This document shows, in pieces, positions 8,196 through 16,136 of a stretch of 64,000 nucleotides of DNA. The notes under the pieces are model-generated. The model was not told where the DNA came from and searched no databases. It saw nothing but the letters and a program-made list of their open reading frames with translations. The stretch is from positions 113,559 to 177,558 of the forward strand of contig BMUD01000017.1 of the NCBI GenBank assembly GCA_014650015.1. The letters run 5' to 3'. Position 1 is the stretch's first letter, and each line of letters opens with the position of its first letter. Source of the DNA: Streptomyces griseoloalbus. Lineage in GTDB: Bacteria; Actinomycetota; Actinomycetes; Streptomycetales; Streptomycetaceae. A program made the position numbers and the translations under genes.

Positions 8196-8783
8196 TCAGA
8201 CGGAGCGCGTCCAGTGGGGGTCGCGCCCGCTCAGTCCGACCGCGCGGTCCAGGAGCGGGGCGTCGGGCGGGACGGGTACGACGGGGCCGAAGGCGCCGCG
8301 GTCGGCTTCCCCGGCCGCCGCGTCGAGGAAGTCGTGCACGAGGCGGAGCGCGGCGGGGTCGGGCGCGTAGTCCTGGCCGGTCGCGCGGGCCAGGTCCCAG
8401 CCGTGGATCACCAGTTCGTCGACGGCGACGGCGCCGGCGACCTCGCCCGGCAGGTCCACGCCCCCGGCCCGGGTCATGCCGGTCCAGGCGGCCGGGTCCC
8501 GCCACGCGTCGGCCAGTTCGTCGAGCGCCTTGGGCAGTTCCTCGCGCCAGCCGGGCCCGATGTCCGGCACGGCGGATCCCGGACTGGTGTCGGTGGTGAC
8601 GCCGAGCTTCTTGCGCCCGGCATCACGGAAGGCGACGGCCAGTCCGAGAAGGTGCCCCAGTACGTTGCGTACCGCGTAGTCCGGGCAGGGCGTGCCGTCG
8701 GCCAGCAGTTCGTCGGGGACGCCTTCGGCGAGGCGCGCCACGATCCGCGCCTGCGGTCCGAGGTCGAGGGCGGTGTCGGTCAT
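8196..8783 (-). CDS. DinB-like / maleylpyruvate isomerase-type metal-binding protein (TIGR03086 family)
   Basis: A 195-residue protein of the mycothiol-dependent/DinB four-helix superfamily. Visible marks are YAVRNVLGHLLGLAVAF (first metal-ligand His, about residue 48) and VDELVIHGWDLARATG (His near 138), the usual actinobacterial TIGR03086 layout. The ATG at 8783 starts the frame. The catalytic function is unknown for most members; some use mycothiol in isomerase or transferase reactions. It is divergent from the MFS gene, with 172 bp between. Its 3' side abuts unusual tandem repeats. Confidence 0.8.
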   Translation of the reverse strand: MTDTALDLGPQARIVARLAEGVPDELLADGTPCPDYAVRNVLGHLLGLAVAFRDAGRKKLGVTTDTSPGSAVPDIGPGWREELPKALDELADAWRDPAAWTGMTRAGGVDLPGEVAGAVAVDELVIHGWDLARATGQDYAPDPAALRLVHDFLDAAAGEADRGAFGPVVPVPPDAPLLDRAVGLSGRDPHWTRSV

Positions 8784-8955
8784 CGGTTGCCTCCCGTCGT
8801 TCTGTCCCGGGGCCGTGTCTCCGGGCGGTGCCTGCGGGCGGTGTCGCCCTGGAAGGCAGACCGATACGGGCCGCGGAACTCATCGCTCGCCCGTCCCCCG
8901 TCTAAGGCACGTGCCCGATCCGGGCGGACGGTCCTTAGCTCCACGATGGCCAGGC

Positions 8956-10206
8956 ATGACGACCAAGAAAGCCGACAAGGCCGGCGGGACCGTGGCGCGC
9001 GTGGTGCGGGACCGCAACGCCGGGCTCTGTCTCGCCGGGGTGGTGATCTCGGGCTTCGGCACCTCCGCGCTGTGGCTCGCCTCCGGCGTGTGGGTGAAGG
9101 ACCTCACCGGATCGGACGGCCTCGCGGCCCTGTGCATGCTGGCGATGTGGGCGCCCACCCTGGCCGGCCCGCTGCTGGGCACGCTCGCCGACCGGGTCCG
9201 CCGAAAGCCGCTGCTGATCGGCGCGAGCCTGCTCATGGCGGCACTCCTGCTCACCCTCTGCGCCGTCGACTCACCGCGCGGCGTGTGGCTGCTGTACGCG
9301 GTGCTGTGCGTGTACGGCGCGGCGGGCGTCGTCCACGACGCGGCCGAGTCCGCGCTGATCGCCACCGCCGTGGACCGCTCCCTGCTCGGTGACTTCAACG
9401 GGCTGCGGATGACCGCCAACGAGGGCATGAAGCTGCTGGCCCCGCTGGCGGGCGCGGGCCTGTACGCCGCGTACGGCGGGGCGGGCGTGGCCCTCCTGGA
9501 CGCGCTCACCTTCCTGCTCGCCGCGGTGGTGTACGCGTTCCTGCGCGTCCCGGGGGACCGTCCCGCGGCACCGTCGGGGAGCCGCCGGGCGCGGACCGCC
9601 GAGGGCGCCCGCTTCCTGTGGTCGCATCCGCGGCTGCGCCCGCTGGTGCGGGCGGGCGGTGCCACGATGCTGTGCGCGGGGCTGAGCGGGGCCCTCGTCT
9701 ACGCCGTGGTCGACGACCTCGGTCACTCCCCCGCGTACGCCGGTGTGCTGTACGCCGTGCAGGGGGCGGGATCGGTGACCGTCGGACTGCTCTCCGGCCC
9801 GGCCCTGCGCCGCTTCGGCGCACGGCGCTTCGCGGCGTACGGCATCGCCCTGCTGGCCGTCGCGGTGGCGCTGCGCGCGGTGCCGGACGACGCGCTGGCG
9901 TGGGCGTGCAGCGCGGCGATCGGGGCGGGCCTGCCGGCCGTGCTGATCGCCGCGCTGACCGCGGTGCAGCACGAGACCCCGGGCCCGCTGCTGGGCCGGG
10001 TCACCGCCACCGCCAACACCGCGGTGTACACCCCGAACGTGCTCGGTCTGGCGGCGGGCGCGGCCCTGGTCGAAGTCGTCGACCACCGGCTGCTGCTGGC
10101 CGCCCTCGGATGCGCCCTGGCGGCGACGGCGACGGCCCTGCTGCACAGCCCGGCGAGCGCCGACCGCACCACCTCCGCATCCCCGTCCGACAACACCCCC
10201 ACCTGA
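8956..10206 (+). CDS. MFS transporter
   Basis: A 416-residue permease with about twelve hydrophobic segments. The motif-A-like loop GTLADRVRRKPLLIGAS between TM2 and TM3 is clear, and a second pseudo-symmetric half begins near residue 220. The ATG at 8956 was chosen because the hydrophobic profile begins shortly after; the frame upstream has no family resemblance. The last 20 residues (HSPASADRTTSASPSDNTPT) are encoded by a DNA segment that recurs, in the same orientation, in the following intergenic DNA and at the 3' end of the convergent gene ending at 10319, so the C-terminus has probably been replaced by duplicated neighbour sequence. The substrate is unknown. Confidence 0.85.
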   Translation: MTTKKADKAGGTVARVVRDRNAGLCLAGVVISGFGTSALWLASGVWVKDLTGSDGLAALCMLAMWAPTLAGPLLGTLADRVRRKPLLIGASLLMAALLLTLCAVDSPRGVWLLYAVLCVYGAAGVVHDAAESALIATAVDRSLLGDFNGLRMTANEGMKLLAPLAGAGLYAAYGGAGVALLDALTFLLAAVVYAFLRVPGDRPAAPSGSRRARTAEGARFLWSHPRLRPLVRAGGATMLCAGLSGALVYAVVDDLGHSPAYAGVLYAVQGAGSVTVGLLSGPALRRFGARRFAAYGIALLAVAVALRAVPDDALAWACSAAIGAGLPAVLIAALTAVQHETPGPLLGRVTATANTAVYTPNVLGLAAGAALVEVVDHRLLLAALGCALAATATALLHSPASADRTTSASPSDNTPT

Positions 10207-10380
10207 TGCGCCCGCCCGGCGTACCTCGTCCGGCGCCCAACCCCGGTCACAGCCCGGCGAGCGCGACCGCACCCCCTCCGCGCCCCCACGTGACGCAGCC
10301 GCCCGGCGCACCTCGTCGTCAGAGCCCGGCGAGCGCCGAGCGCACCGCCTCCAGATCCCCGTCCGACGCCAGCCCCGCGT
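10147..10380. repeat. Three-copy imperfect repeat spanning two convergent gene ends
   Basis: A segment beginning AGCCCGGCGAGCGC occurs at 10147, 10251 and 10323. Copy 1 lies in the 3' end of the MFS gene, copy 2 is intergenic with an internal deletion, and copy 3 is the 3' end of the minus-strand gene that stops at 10319. Copies 1 and 3 share further blocks such as ATCCCCGTCCGAC; copies 1 and 2 share a distal block containing ACCTCGTC. Confidence 0.85.
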
Positions 10381-11482
10381 GATACAGCCGCAGTTCGGTG
10401 GCCCCCAGCCGGCGGGCCTCGGCCGCGTCCGCCGCGAGGGTGCCGGGGCTGCCGCCCATGCCGGAGACCACGGTGAGGTTGGCGGCGAGGACGGCGCCCC
10501 CGCGGCTCTCGCGCGCGAACGGCGTCAGCAGGCCGGCGCCCCCGGTGCAGGGCACGACCACACCGTCGGCGACGGAGAGGACGTGCGCGGGGTCGACGCC
10601 GGCGTTGGCGCCGCAGTGGTAGGAGACCGGGTCCGCGTGCAGCAGCACCTGGAACCCCTCGGGCGCGGCCTGCCGTACGGCCGTGACCGCCGCCTCCTGG
10701 AGCGTGCGGGCGGTGAGGTCGCGCCACGCGCGCGTCGCGTTCGCCGCAGTGGCGCCGAGGAGCTTCTCGACGCCCGCCCAGCCCCCGTCGGAGGGCGCGC
10801 CCCGCCACACGGGTTCCAGTGCGGTCCGTACGGCGGCGGCCAGTTCGCCGCCGTCCAGGCCCCGGGTGCCGTAGCCGTCACGGCAGGCCGGGCAGAAGCA
10901 CAGGGACATCAGGTACTGCCCGGCGTCACCGAGCCCGACCCCGGCGATCTTGTCGTGGGCGTGCAGGTGGGCCAGCCCGTACCAGCCGAGGGACTCCAGC
11001 TCGGTGCCGCGCGCCCCGGGACGCACCGCCGCCTCGGCGGCCAGCTCCGTCAGGTACGCGCGCGTGGCGGGCTGCGCGATGCACGGCGCCCACGGGTAGC
11101 GGTCGCCGTAGGCGTTGACCACCGAGGTGTCGGGATGCTCGGCGCCCAGGCGGGAGTTGTGCGCGAGCACCACCCACGTGTGCACCTCCAGACCGGCGTC
11201 CGTCAGTGCGGCGGCGGCCTCGCCGAAGGCGTCGCCGGGCGCCCAGTCACCGGCCGGGTACGGGCGCAGGGAGCGGCCGGACCAGCGGTCGCCCGCCGGG
11301 TAGAGCACGGCCGCGTGTCCGGCGGTGACGATGCGGTGGCGCGGGTGGCGCGGGGTCAGCGCGCGCGTGGAGTGGTAGGCGGAGGCGAGCGTCACCTGCG
11401 CCGTGCCGAGCGCGGCGATCCGCGCGGGTGCCTCCGGGTCCCCGTTGACGTCCCAGGGGTAGACGAATGCCGACGCCTTCAC
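10319..11482 (-). CDS. Uncharacterised TIM-barrel-like protein, possible glycoside hydrolase
   Basis: A 387-residue protein that I cannot place in a named family with certainty. The opening SAFVYPWDVNGDP, then LEVHTWVVLAHNSRLG and NAYGDRYPWAPCIAQP resemble TIM-barrel putative glycosidases whose first strands carry aromatic and His/Asn substrate contacts. A CFCPACRDGYG cluster near residue 205 could bind a metal. No signal peptide. Start is GTG at 11482, overlapping the kdgD stop (GTGA), so it is translationally coupled to the uronate-pathway dehydratase. A role in releasing or handling uronic acids is plausible but inferred from context alone. The 3' 60 bp is duplicated in the neighbouring DNA. 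Confidence 0.6.
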   Translation of the reverse strand: MKASAFVYPWDVNGDPEAPARIAALGTAQVTLASAYHSTRALTPRHPRHRIVTAGHAAVLYPAGDRWSGRSLRPYPAGDWAPGDAFGEAAAALTDAGLEVHTWVVLAHNSRLGAEHPDTSVVNAYGDRYPWAPCIAQPATRAYLTELAAEAAVRPGARGTELESLGWYGLAHLHAHDKIAGVGLGDAGQYLMSLCFCPACRDGYGTRGLDGGELAAAVRTALEPVWRGAPSDGGWAGVEKLLGATAANATRAWRDLTARTLQEAAVTAVRQAAPEGFQVLLHADPVSYHCGANAGVDPAHVLSVADGVVVPCTGGAGLLTPFARESRGGAVLAANLTVVSGMGGSPGTLAADAAEARRLGATELRLYHAGLASDGDLEAVRSALAGL

Positions 11483-12420
11483 CGGTCCTCCTCGAGCAGT
11501 GCCTGTCCCCGCTCGATCAGCCGAGCGAGCTGCTTGACATGATCCCCGCCCGGTTCGTGCAGCGGCGGCCGCACCTCCCCCACGTCGAGGCCGCGCATCC
11601 GTACCGCGGCCTTGACGAGGGACACGGCATAGCCGCGGCCCTTGTCGCGCAGTTCGACGAACGGCCGGTAGAAGCCGTCGATCAGCCGGTTCGCGGTGGC
11701 GTCGTCGCCGGTGCGGAAGGCGGTGTGGCAGGCGAGGGCGATCTCGGGCGCGAAGCAGAACGCCGCGGACGAGTAGAGGGTGATGCCGATGCCACGGTAG
11801 GCGAGCTGGGTCAGTTCGGCGGTGGGCAGCCCGTTGAAGTAGAGGAAGTCCCCGGGGACCTCGGTGCGGACGGCACTGACGATCCGCTGCATGAGGTCGA
11901 GGTCGCCGAGGCCGTCCTTGAAGCCGATGATCCCCTCGGTGCGGGCCAGTTCGACGACGGTCTCCGGGGTGAAGACGGCGTTGTCCCGCTGGTAGACGAT
12001 CACCGGCAGGGAGGTCGCCGCGGCCAGCTCCCGGTAGTGCCGCAGCAGTCCCTCCTGCGCGGCGCGGACCAGGTACGGCGGCATCGCGAGCAGCCCGTCG
12101 GCCCCGGCCCGCTCGGCCAGCCGGGCGTAGCGCACGGCGAGCGCGGTGCCGTAGCCGGCGCCGGCGACGACGGGGACGCGCCCCTCGGCGGCCTCCACGG
12201 CGGCCCGGACGCAGCCCTCGAACTCCTCGGGCGTCAGCGCGTGGAACTCACCGGTGCCGCAGCAGGCGAACACGGCGGCGGCACCGGCCTCCACGCCGCG
12301 CCGCACATGGAGCCGGTAGGTGTCGAGATCGACGGCGCCGTCGGGCCCGTAGGCGGTGACCGGGAAGAACAACGGCCCGCTGGGGATACGGAGTCGGGCG
12401 GCGAGAGGGGCTGGCGTCAC
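11479..12420 (-). CDS. kdgD: 5-dehydro-4-deoxyglucarate dehydratase
   Basis: A DapA-superfamily enzyme of about 313 residues that dehydrates and decarboxylates 5-keto-4-deoxyglucarate to 2-oxoglutarate semialdehyde. Diagnostic pieces are GPLFFPVTAYGPDG at the N-terminus, FACCGTGEFHALTPEEF (about 45-60), the Tyr in LPVIVYQRDN and the Schiff-base Lys in GIIGFKDGLGD. I prefer the GTG at 12420 because GGAG lies 5 bp upstream; an in-frame ATG at 12444 would add eight residues but has no ribosome-binding site and overlaps an operator-like repeat. Divergent from udh, which fits the oxidative uronate pathway. Confidence 0.85.
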   Translation of the reverse strand: MTPAPLAARLRIPSGPLFFPVTAYGPDGAVDLDTYRLHVRRGVEAGAAAVFACCGTGEFHALTPEEFEGCVRAAVEAAEGRVPVVAGAGYGTALAVRYARLAERAGADGLLAMPPYLVRAAQEGLLRHYRELAAATSLPVIVYQRDNAVFTPETVVELARTEGIIGFKDGLGDLDLMQRIVSAVRTEVPGDFLYFNGLPTAELTQLAYRGIGITLYSSAAFCFAPEIALACHTAFRTGDDATANRLIDGFYRPFVELRDKGRGYAVSLVKAAVRMRGLDVGEVRPPLHEPGGDHVKQLARLIERGQALLEEDR

Positions 12421-12432
12421 AAGCTCTCCCAG

Positions 12433-12509
12433 GTCCATATTCATGATTCACGTCCATATCTCTGAACATGTCCACGCTAAGATGCCCCGGGGACCACGGT
12501 CAAGCACTA
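12433..12509 (-). promoter_or_regulatory. kdgD promoter and repeated GTCCATAT boxes
   Basis: On the minus strand TTGACC (about 12503-12498) and TAGCGT (12479-12474) are spaced by 18 bp. Downstream, between the -10 and the gene, GTCCATAT (plus-strand reading) occurs at 12433-12440 and 12452-12459, and a related GTCCACGC begins at 12470, giving a spacing of 18-19 bp. These look like operator half-sites placed to block transcription. Confidence 0.5.
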
Positions 12510-12562
12510 CAACCCGCCCCACGCCAGCCAATTCTCGCGTTCCACAGGAAGTCGCGGCACAC

Positions 12563-12604
12563 TTGACGGGCCGCGCCCACCTCCTTAGCGTGTCCACGAA
12601 TATG
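12563..12604 (+). promoter_or_regulatory. udh promoter with operator-like element
   Basis: TTGACG (12563-12568) and TAGCGT (12586-12591) are separated by exactly 17 bp. The same TAGCGT hexamer forms the divergent kdgD -10. Immediately downstream GTCCACGAATATG (12592-12604) resembles the GTCCA boxes on the kdgD side, suggesting one regulator controls both genes. Confidence 0.5.
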
Positions 12605-12661
12605 AATGTCGTGCGCACATATGTACGGTCGACACGGCCGGTGATGCAAGGAGACCCGAGG

Positions 12662-13471
12662 ATGCCCGCTCCCCGCACCGTTCTGCTCACCGGCGCCGCC
12701 GGAGGACTCGGCACCCTGATGCGGGGCCTGCTCCCGGAGCACGGCTACGCGCTGCGCCTGCTCGACCTGCGCCCGATCGACGGCGAGCCGGACGCGGTCG
12801 TCGCGGACCTCGCCGACAAGGAGGCCGTGCGCGAGGCGGTCCGCGGCGTCGACGCGATCATCCACCTCGCGGGCATCTCCCTGGAAGCCTCCTTCGACAA
12901 GATCCTGAAGGCCAACATCGAGGGCACGTACAACCTGTACGAGGCCGCCCGCGAGGAGGGCGTCGGACGCATCGTCTTCGCCTCCTCCAACCACGCCGTC
13001 GGCTACACCCCGCGCCCGCAGGGCGACGACCCCCTCATCCCGATCGACACCCCCCGCCGCCCGGACACCTTCTACGGCCTGTCCAAGTGCTTCGGCGAGG
13101 ACCTCGCCCAGCTCTACTGGGACAAGTACGGCCTGGAGACCGTCTCCGTACGCATCGGCTCCTGCTTCCCCGAGCCGACCAGCGTGCGCATGCTCTCGGT
13201 GTGGATGAGCCCCGCCGACGGCGCCCGCCTCTTCCACGCGGCCCTGACCGCCGAGAACGTCGGCCACACCGTCGTCCACGGCTCCTCCGCCAACACCCGG
13301 CTGTGGTGGGACCTCACCTCCGCGCGGGCGCTCGGCTACGACCCGCAGGACGACTCCGAGCCCTACGCCGGGAAACTGATCGCCGAGCAGGGCGAGTTGG
13401 ACCCGGACAACCCGGCGCACGCCTGCCTGGGCGGCCACTTCGTCACCGACCCGCCCATCTGGCCGTACTGA
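12662..13471 (+). CDS. udh: Uronate dehydrogenase (NAD-dependent epimerase/dehydratase fold)
   Basis: A 269-residue short-chain-type enzyme that oxidises D-galacturonate or D-glucuronate to the corresponding aldarolactone with NAD+. The N-terminus has TGAAGGLG; IIHLAGISLEASFDKIL and IEGTYNLYEAAR follow closely the characterised Agrobacterium-type uronate dehydrogenases; FASSNHAVGY and YGLSKCFGEDLAQLYWDKYG hold the catalytic Ser and Tyr-x3-Lys, and SVRIGSCFPEP the substrate loop. The start is ATG 12662 behind AAGGAG with 8-bp spacing. It is divergent from kdgD, the later step of the same pathway. The product/family match is strong; preference between glucuronate and galacturonate is not readable. 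Confidence 0.9.
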   Translation: MPAPRTVLLTGAAGGLGTLMRGLLPEHGYALRLLDLRPIDGEPDAVVADLADKEAVREAVRGVDAIIHLAGISLEASFDKILKANIEGTYNLYEAAREEGVGRIVFASSNHAVGYTPRPQGDDPLIPIDTPRRPDTFYGLSKCFGEDLAQLYWDKYGLETVSVRIGSCFPEPTSVRMLSVWMSPADGARLFHAALTAENVGHTVVHGSSANTRLWWDLTSARALGYDPQDDSEPYAGKLIAEQGELDPDNPAHACLGGHFVTDPPIWPY

Positions 13472-13617
13472 CGGCACCCACCGGCCGGACCGAAGCCACC
13501 CACCGGCCGGACCGACGACACGAACCGGCCGTACTAACGGCATCCACCGGCCGTACCGAAGGCACCCACCGGCCGTACCGGCGACGACGCGAACCGGCCG
13601 TACCGAAGGCATCCCAC
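13461..13617 (+). repeat. 22-bp tandem repeat, seven units, starting inside the udh stop region
   Basis: Units begin at 13461, 13483, 13505, 13527, 13549, 13571 and 13596. The shared core is GGCCGTACYGAMGGCACC. Six units are 22 bp and the sixth is 25 bp. Unit 1 includes the last udh codons and its TGA; unit 4 carries TAA at the same place. The rest of the gap to the DeoR gene (13618-13893) shows no gene. Confidence 0.9.
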
Positions 13618-13893
13618 GCGCGCCCGGTCGGCGCGAAATGGACGTTCGCCAGGGCGTGCGGGCACCGAACGGGCCGCCCGCCACCCCATACGGGCACCCG
13701 CGTTGCCCGCTTCCACGTCTCGACCCGCCCCCTCCCTGGTCCCAGCCGGGCACGCTCCGGGTCGAACGGGCACAACCGGGCAGGACCGGGTTCCCAACAG
13801 GCCTGGTCAGCATCGAGCACCCGCTGTAGAACTTCCTGCATGGGTCCCACCGGGCCCGAACGGGCAGTGAGATCAGGAAGCAGGTGTTCGGCC

Positions 13894-14664
13894 ATGAGCA
13901 ACAGGACGGCCGAAGAGCGCCAGCGGGAGATCGTGCGGGTGGCGCGCGCCACCGGCTCGGTCGACGTCACGGCGCTCGCCGTCGAACTGGGCGTGGCCAA
14001 GGAGACCGTACGACGGGACCTGCGGGCCCTGGAGGACCACGGCCTGGTGCGCCGCACCCATGGCGGCGCCTACCCCGTGGAGAGCGCCGGCTTCGAGACG
14101 ACACTCGCCTTCCGGGCCACCAGCCACGTTCCCGAGAAGCGGAGGGTCGCGGCCGCCGCGGCCGAGCTGCTCGGGGACGCCGAGACGGTCTTCGTCGACG
14201 AGGGCTTCACCCCCCAGCTCATCGCCGAGGCCCTGCCCACCGACCGGCCGCTCACCGTGGTCACCGCCTCCCTGCCGGTCGCGGGCGCGCTCGCGGAGAC
14301 CGGCACCGTGTCCGTCCTGCTGCTCGGCGGCCGGGTCCGTTCCGGGACCCTCGCCACCGTCGACCACTGGACGACGAAGATGCTCTCCGGCTTCGTCATC
14401 GACCTGGCGTTCATCGGCGCCAACGGGATATCCCGCGAACACGGTCTGACCACGCCCGACCCTGCGGTCAGCGAGGTCAAGGCGCAGGCGGTGCGGGCCG
14501 CCCGCCGGGTGGTGTTTGCCGGCGTGCACACCAAGTTCGGAGCGGTCAGCTTCTGCCGGTTCGCCGAAGTCGGCGCGCTGGAGGCGATCGTCACGAGCAC
14601 CCTGCTCCCGGCGGCCGAGGCCCACCGCTACTCCCTGCTCGGTCCCCAGGTCATCCGGGTCTGA
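13894..14664 (+). CDS. DeoR/GlpR-family transcriptional regulator
   Basis: A 256-residue sugar-phosphate-sensing regulator. The DeoR helix-turn-helix is VTALAVELGVAKETVRRDLR (about 21-40) followed by the wing LVRRTHGGAYP. The C-terminal DeoRC domain shows FVDEGFTPQLIAEAL, LLGGRVRSGTLATVD and DLAFIGANGIS, the sugar-phosphate-isomerase-like sensor. The ATG at 13894 is favoured because it starts the family-like N-terminus (MSNRTAEERQREI) and has GGAAG upstream; in-frame sequence before it is compositionally unlike coding DNA. It leads the polyol transport operon and probably represses it. Confidence 0.9.
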   Translation: MSNRTAEERQREIVRVARATGSVDVTALAVELGVAKETVRRDLRALEDHGLVRRTHGGAYPVESAGFETTLAFRATSHVPEKRRVAAAAAELLGDAETVFVDEGFTPQLIAEALPTDRPLTVVTASLPVAGALAETGTVSVLLLGGRVRSGTLATVDHWTTKMLSGFVIDLAFIGANGISREHGLTTPDPAVSEVKAQAVRAARRVVFAGVHTKFGAVSFCRFAEVGALEAIVTSTLLPAAEAHRYSLLGPQVIRV

Positions 14665-14762
14665 GCCACATCAGTACACAGCACACCGTTTTTCACGTTC
14701 CCTCGGGGCGGAGCCATGCCCGGCGGCGCCCCACAATCCCCCTATATGTCCAGGAGCGATCC

Positions 14763-16136
14763 ATGCGAACCCAGAGCCGACGGAGGCCGCCGCGAGCCAC
14801 ACTCGCCGCGGTCGCCGCAGGGACGCTACTCGCCCCGCTGCTCTCCGGCTGCTGGGTCGGGGCAGGCGGGGCCGGATCCGGCGGTGACTCCATCAACGTC
14901 CTGATGGTCAACAACCCGCAGATGGTCGAGCTGCAGAAGCTGACCGCGGACCACTTCACCAAAGACACCGGCATCAAGGTCAACTTCACCGTGCTGCCGG
15001 AGAACGACGTCCGCGACAAGATCAGCCAGGACTTCGCCAACCAGGCCGGCCAGTACGACGTGGCCACGCTGTCCAACTACGAGATCCCCATCTACGCCCG
15101 CAACGGCTGGCTGCACGAGATGGACTCCTACGTCGCCGAGGACAAGGCGTACGACGAACAGGACGTCCTCAAGCCGATGCGCCAGTCCCTCACCGGCGAC
15201 GACGGCAAGCTCTACGGCCAGCCCTTCTACGGCGAGTCCTCCTTCCTGATGTACCGCAAGGACATCTTCGAGAAGGAGGGCCTGACCATGCCCGCCAAGC
15301 CCACCTGGCGGCAGGTGGCCGACCTCGCCGCCGAACTCGACGGCGCCGAGCCGGGCATGAAGGGCATCTGCCTGCGCGGCCTGCCCGGCTGGGGCGAGGT
15401 CATGGCCCCGCTGACCACCGTGGTCAACACCTTCGGCGGCACCTGGTTCGACAAGGACTGGAAGGCCCGGCTCGACTCCCCCGAGTGGAAGGAGGCCGTC
15501 GAGTTCTACGTCGGCCTGGTCCGCGAGCACGGTGAGGCCGGTGCCCCCCAGGCCGGCTTCGCCGAGTGCCTCAACAACATGACCCAGAGCAAGGTCGCCA
15601 TGTGGTACGACGCCACCTCCGCGGCCGGCGCCCTGGAGGCGGACAAGTCCCCCGTGAAGGGCAAGCTCGGCTACGCCCCGGCGCCGGTCGAGAAGACGGA
15701 GTCCTCCGGCTGGCTCTACACCTGGGCCTGGGGCATCCAGGACGCCTCCCGCAATCCCGACAACGCCTGGAAGTTCGTCTCCTGGGCCTCCAGCAAGGGG
15801 TACGAGCAGCTGGTCGGCGACGAGTTCGGCTGGTCGAACGTCCCGGCCGGCAAGCGCGCCTCCACCTACGCCAACCCGGACTACCGGGCCGAGGCCGCCG
15901 CGTTCCAGGAGATGACCAAGGAGGCCATTGAGCAGGCCAGGCCCGACGACCCCGGCGTGCAGCCGCGCCCCGCGCCCGGCATCCAGTTCGTCGGCATCCC
16001 CGAGTTCACCGACCTCGGTCTGAAGGTCTCCCAGGAGATCAGCGCGGCCATCGCCGGACGCCAGTCCGTCGACGCGGCCCTGAAGAAGTCCCAGCAGCTC
16101 GCAGAAGAGATCGCCGAGGAGTACGAGGGACGATGA
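14763..16136 (+). CDS. Extracellular sugar/polyol-binding lipoprotein
   Basis: A 457-residue solute-binding protein. A basic N-terminus and hydrophobic stretch end in the lipobox LLSGC (about residues 26-30), so it should be a membrane-anchored lipoprotein. The mature part has the usual CUT1 features (MVELQKLTADHFTKDTGIKV, LYGQPFYGESSFLMYRKDIF), and IPEFTDLGLKVSQEISAAIAG near the end is typical of mannitol/sorbitol-type binding proteins. ATG 14763 has AGGAG seven bases upstream. Coupled by ATGA to the first permease. The substrate is inferred as a polyol from resemblance and from the downstream dehydrogenase. Confidence 0.9.
   Translation: MRTQSRRRPPRATLAAVAAGTLLAPLLSGCWVGAGGAGSGGDSINVLMVNNPQMVELQKLTADHFTKDTGIKVNFTVLPENDVRDKISQDFANQAGQYDVATLSNYEIPIYARNGWLHEMDSYVAEDKAYDEQDVLKPMRQSLTGDDGKLYGQPFYGESSFLMYRKDIFEKEGLTMPAKPTWRQVADLAAELDGAEPGMKGICLRGLPGWGEVMAPLTTVVNTFGGTWFDKDWKARLDSPEWKEAVEFYVGLVREHGEAGAPQAGFAECLNNMTQSKVAMWYDATSAAGALEADKSPVKGKLGYAPAPVEKTESSGWLYTWAWGIQDASRNPDNAWKFVSWASSKGYEQLVGDEFGWSNVPAGKRASTYANPDYRAEAAAFQEMTKEAIEQARPDDPGVQPRPAPGIQFVGIPEFTDLGLKVSQEISAAIAGRQSVDAALKKSQQLAEEIAEEYEGR

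Noticed and set aside
13461-13617. Possible CRISPR array
   Set aside because: Units are directly adjacent with no unique spacers and no cas genes nearby.
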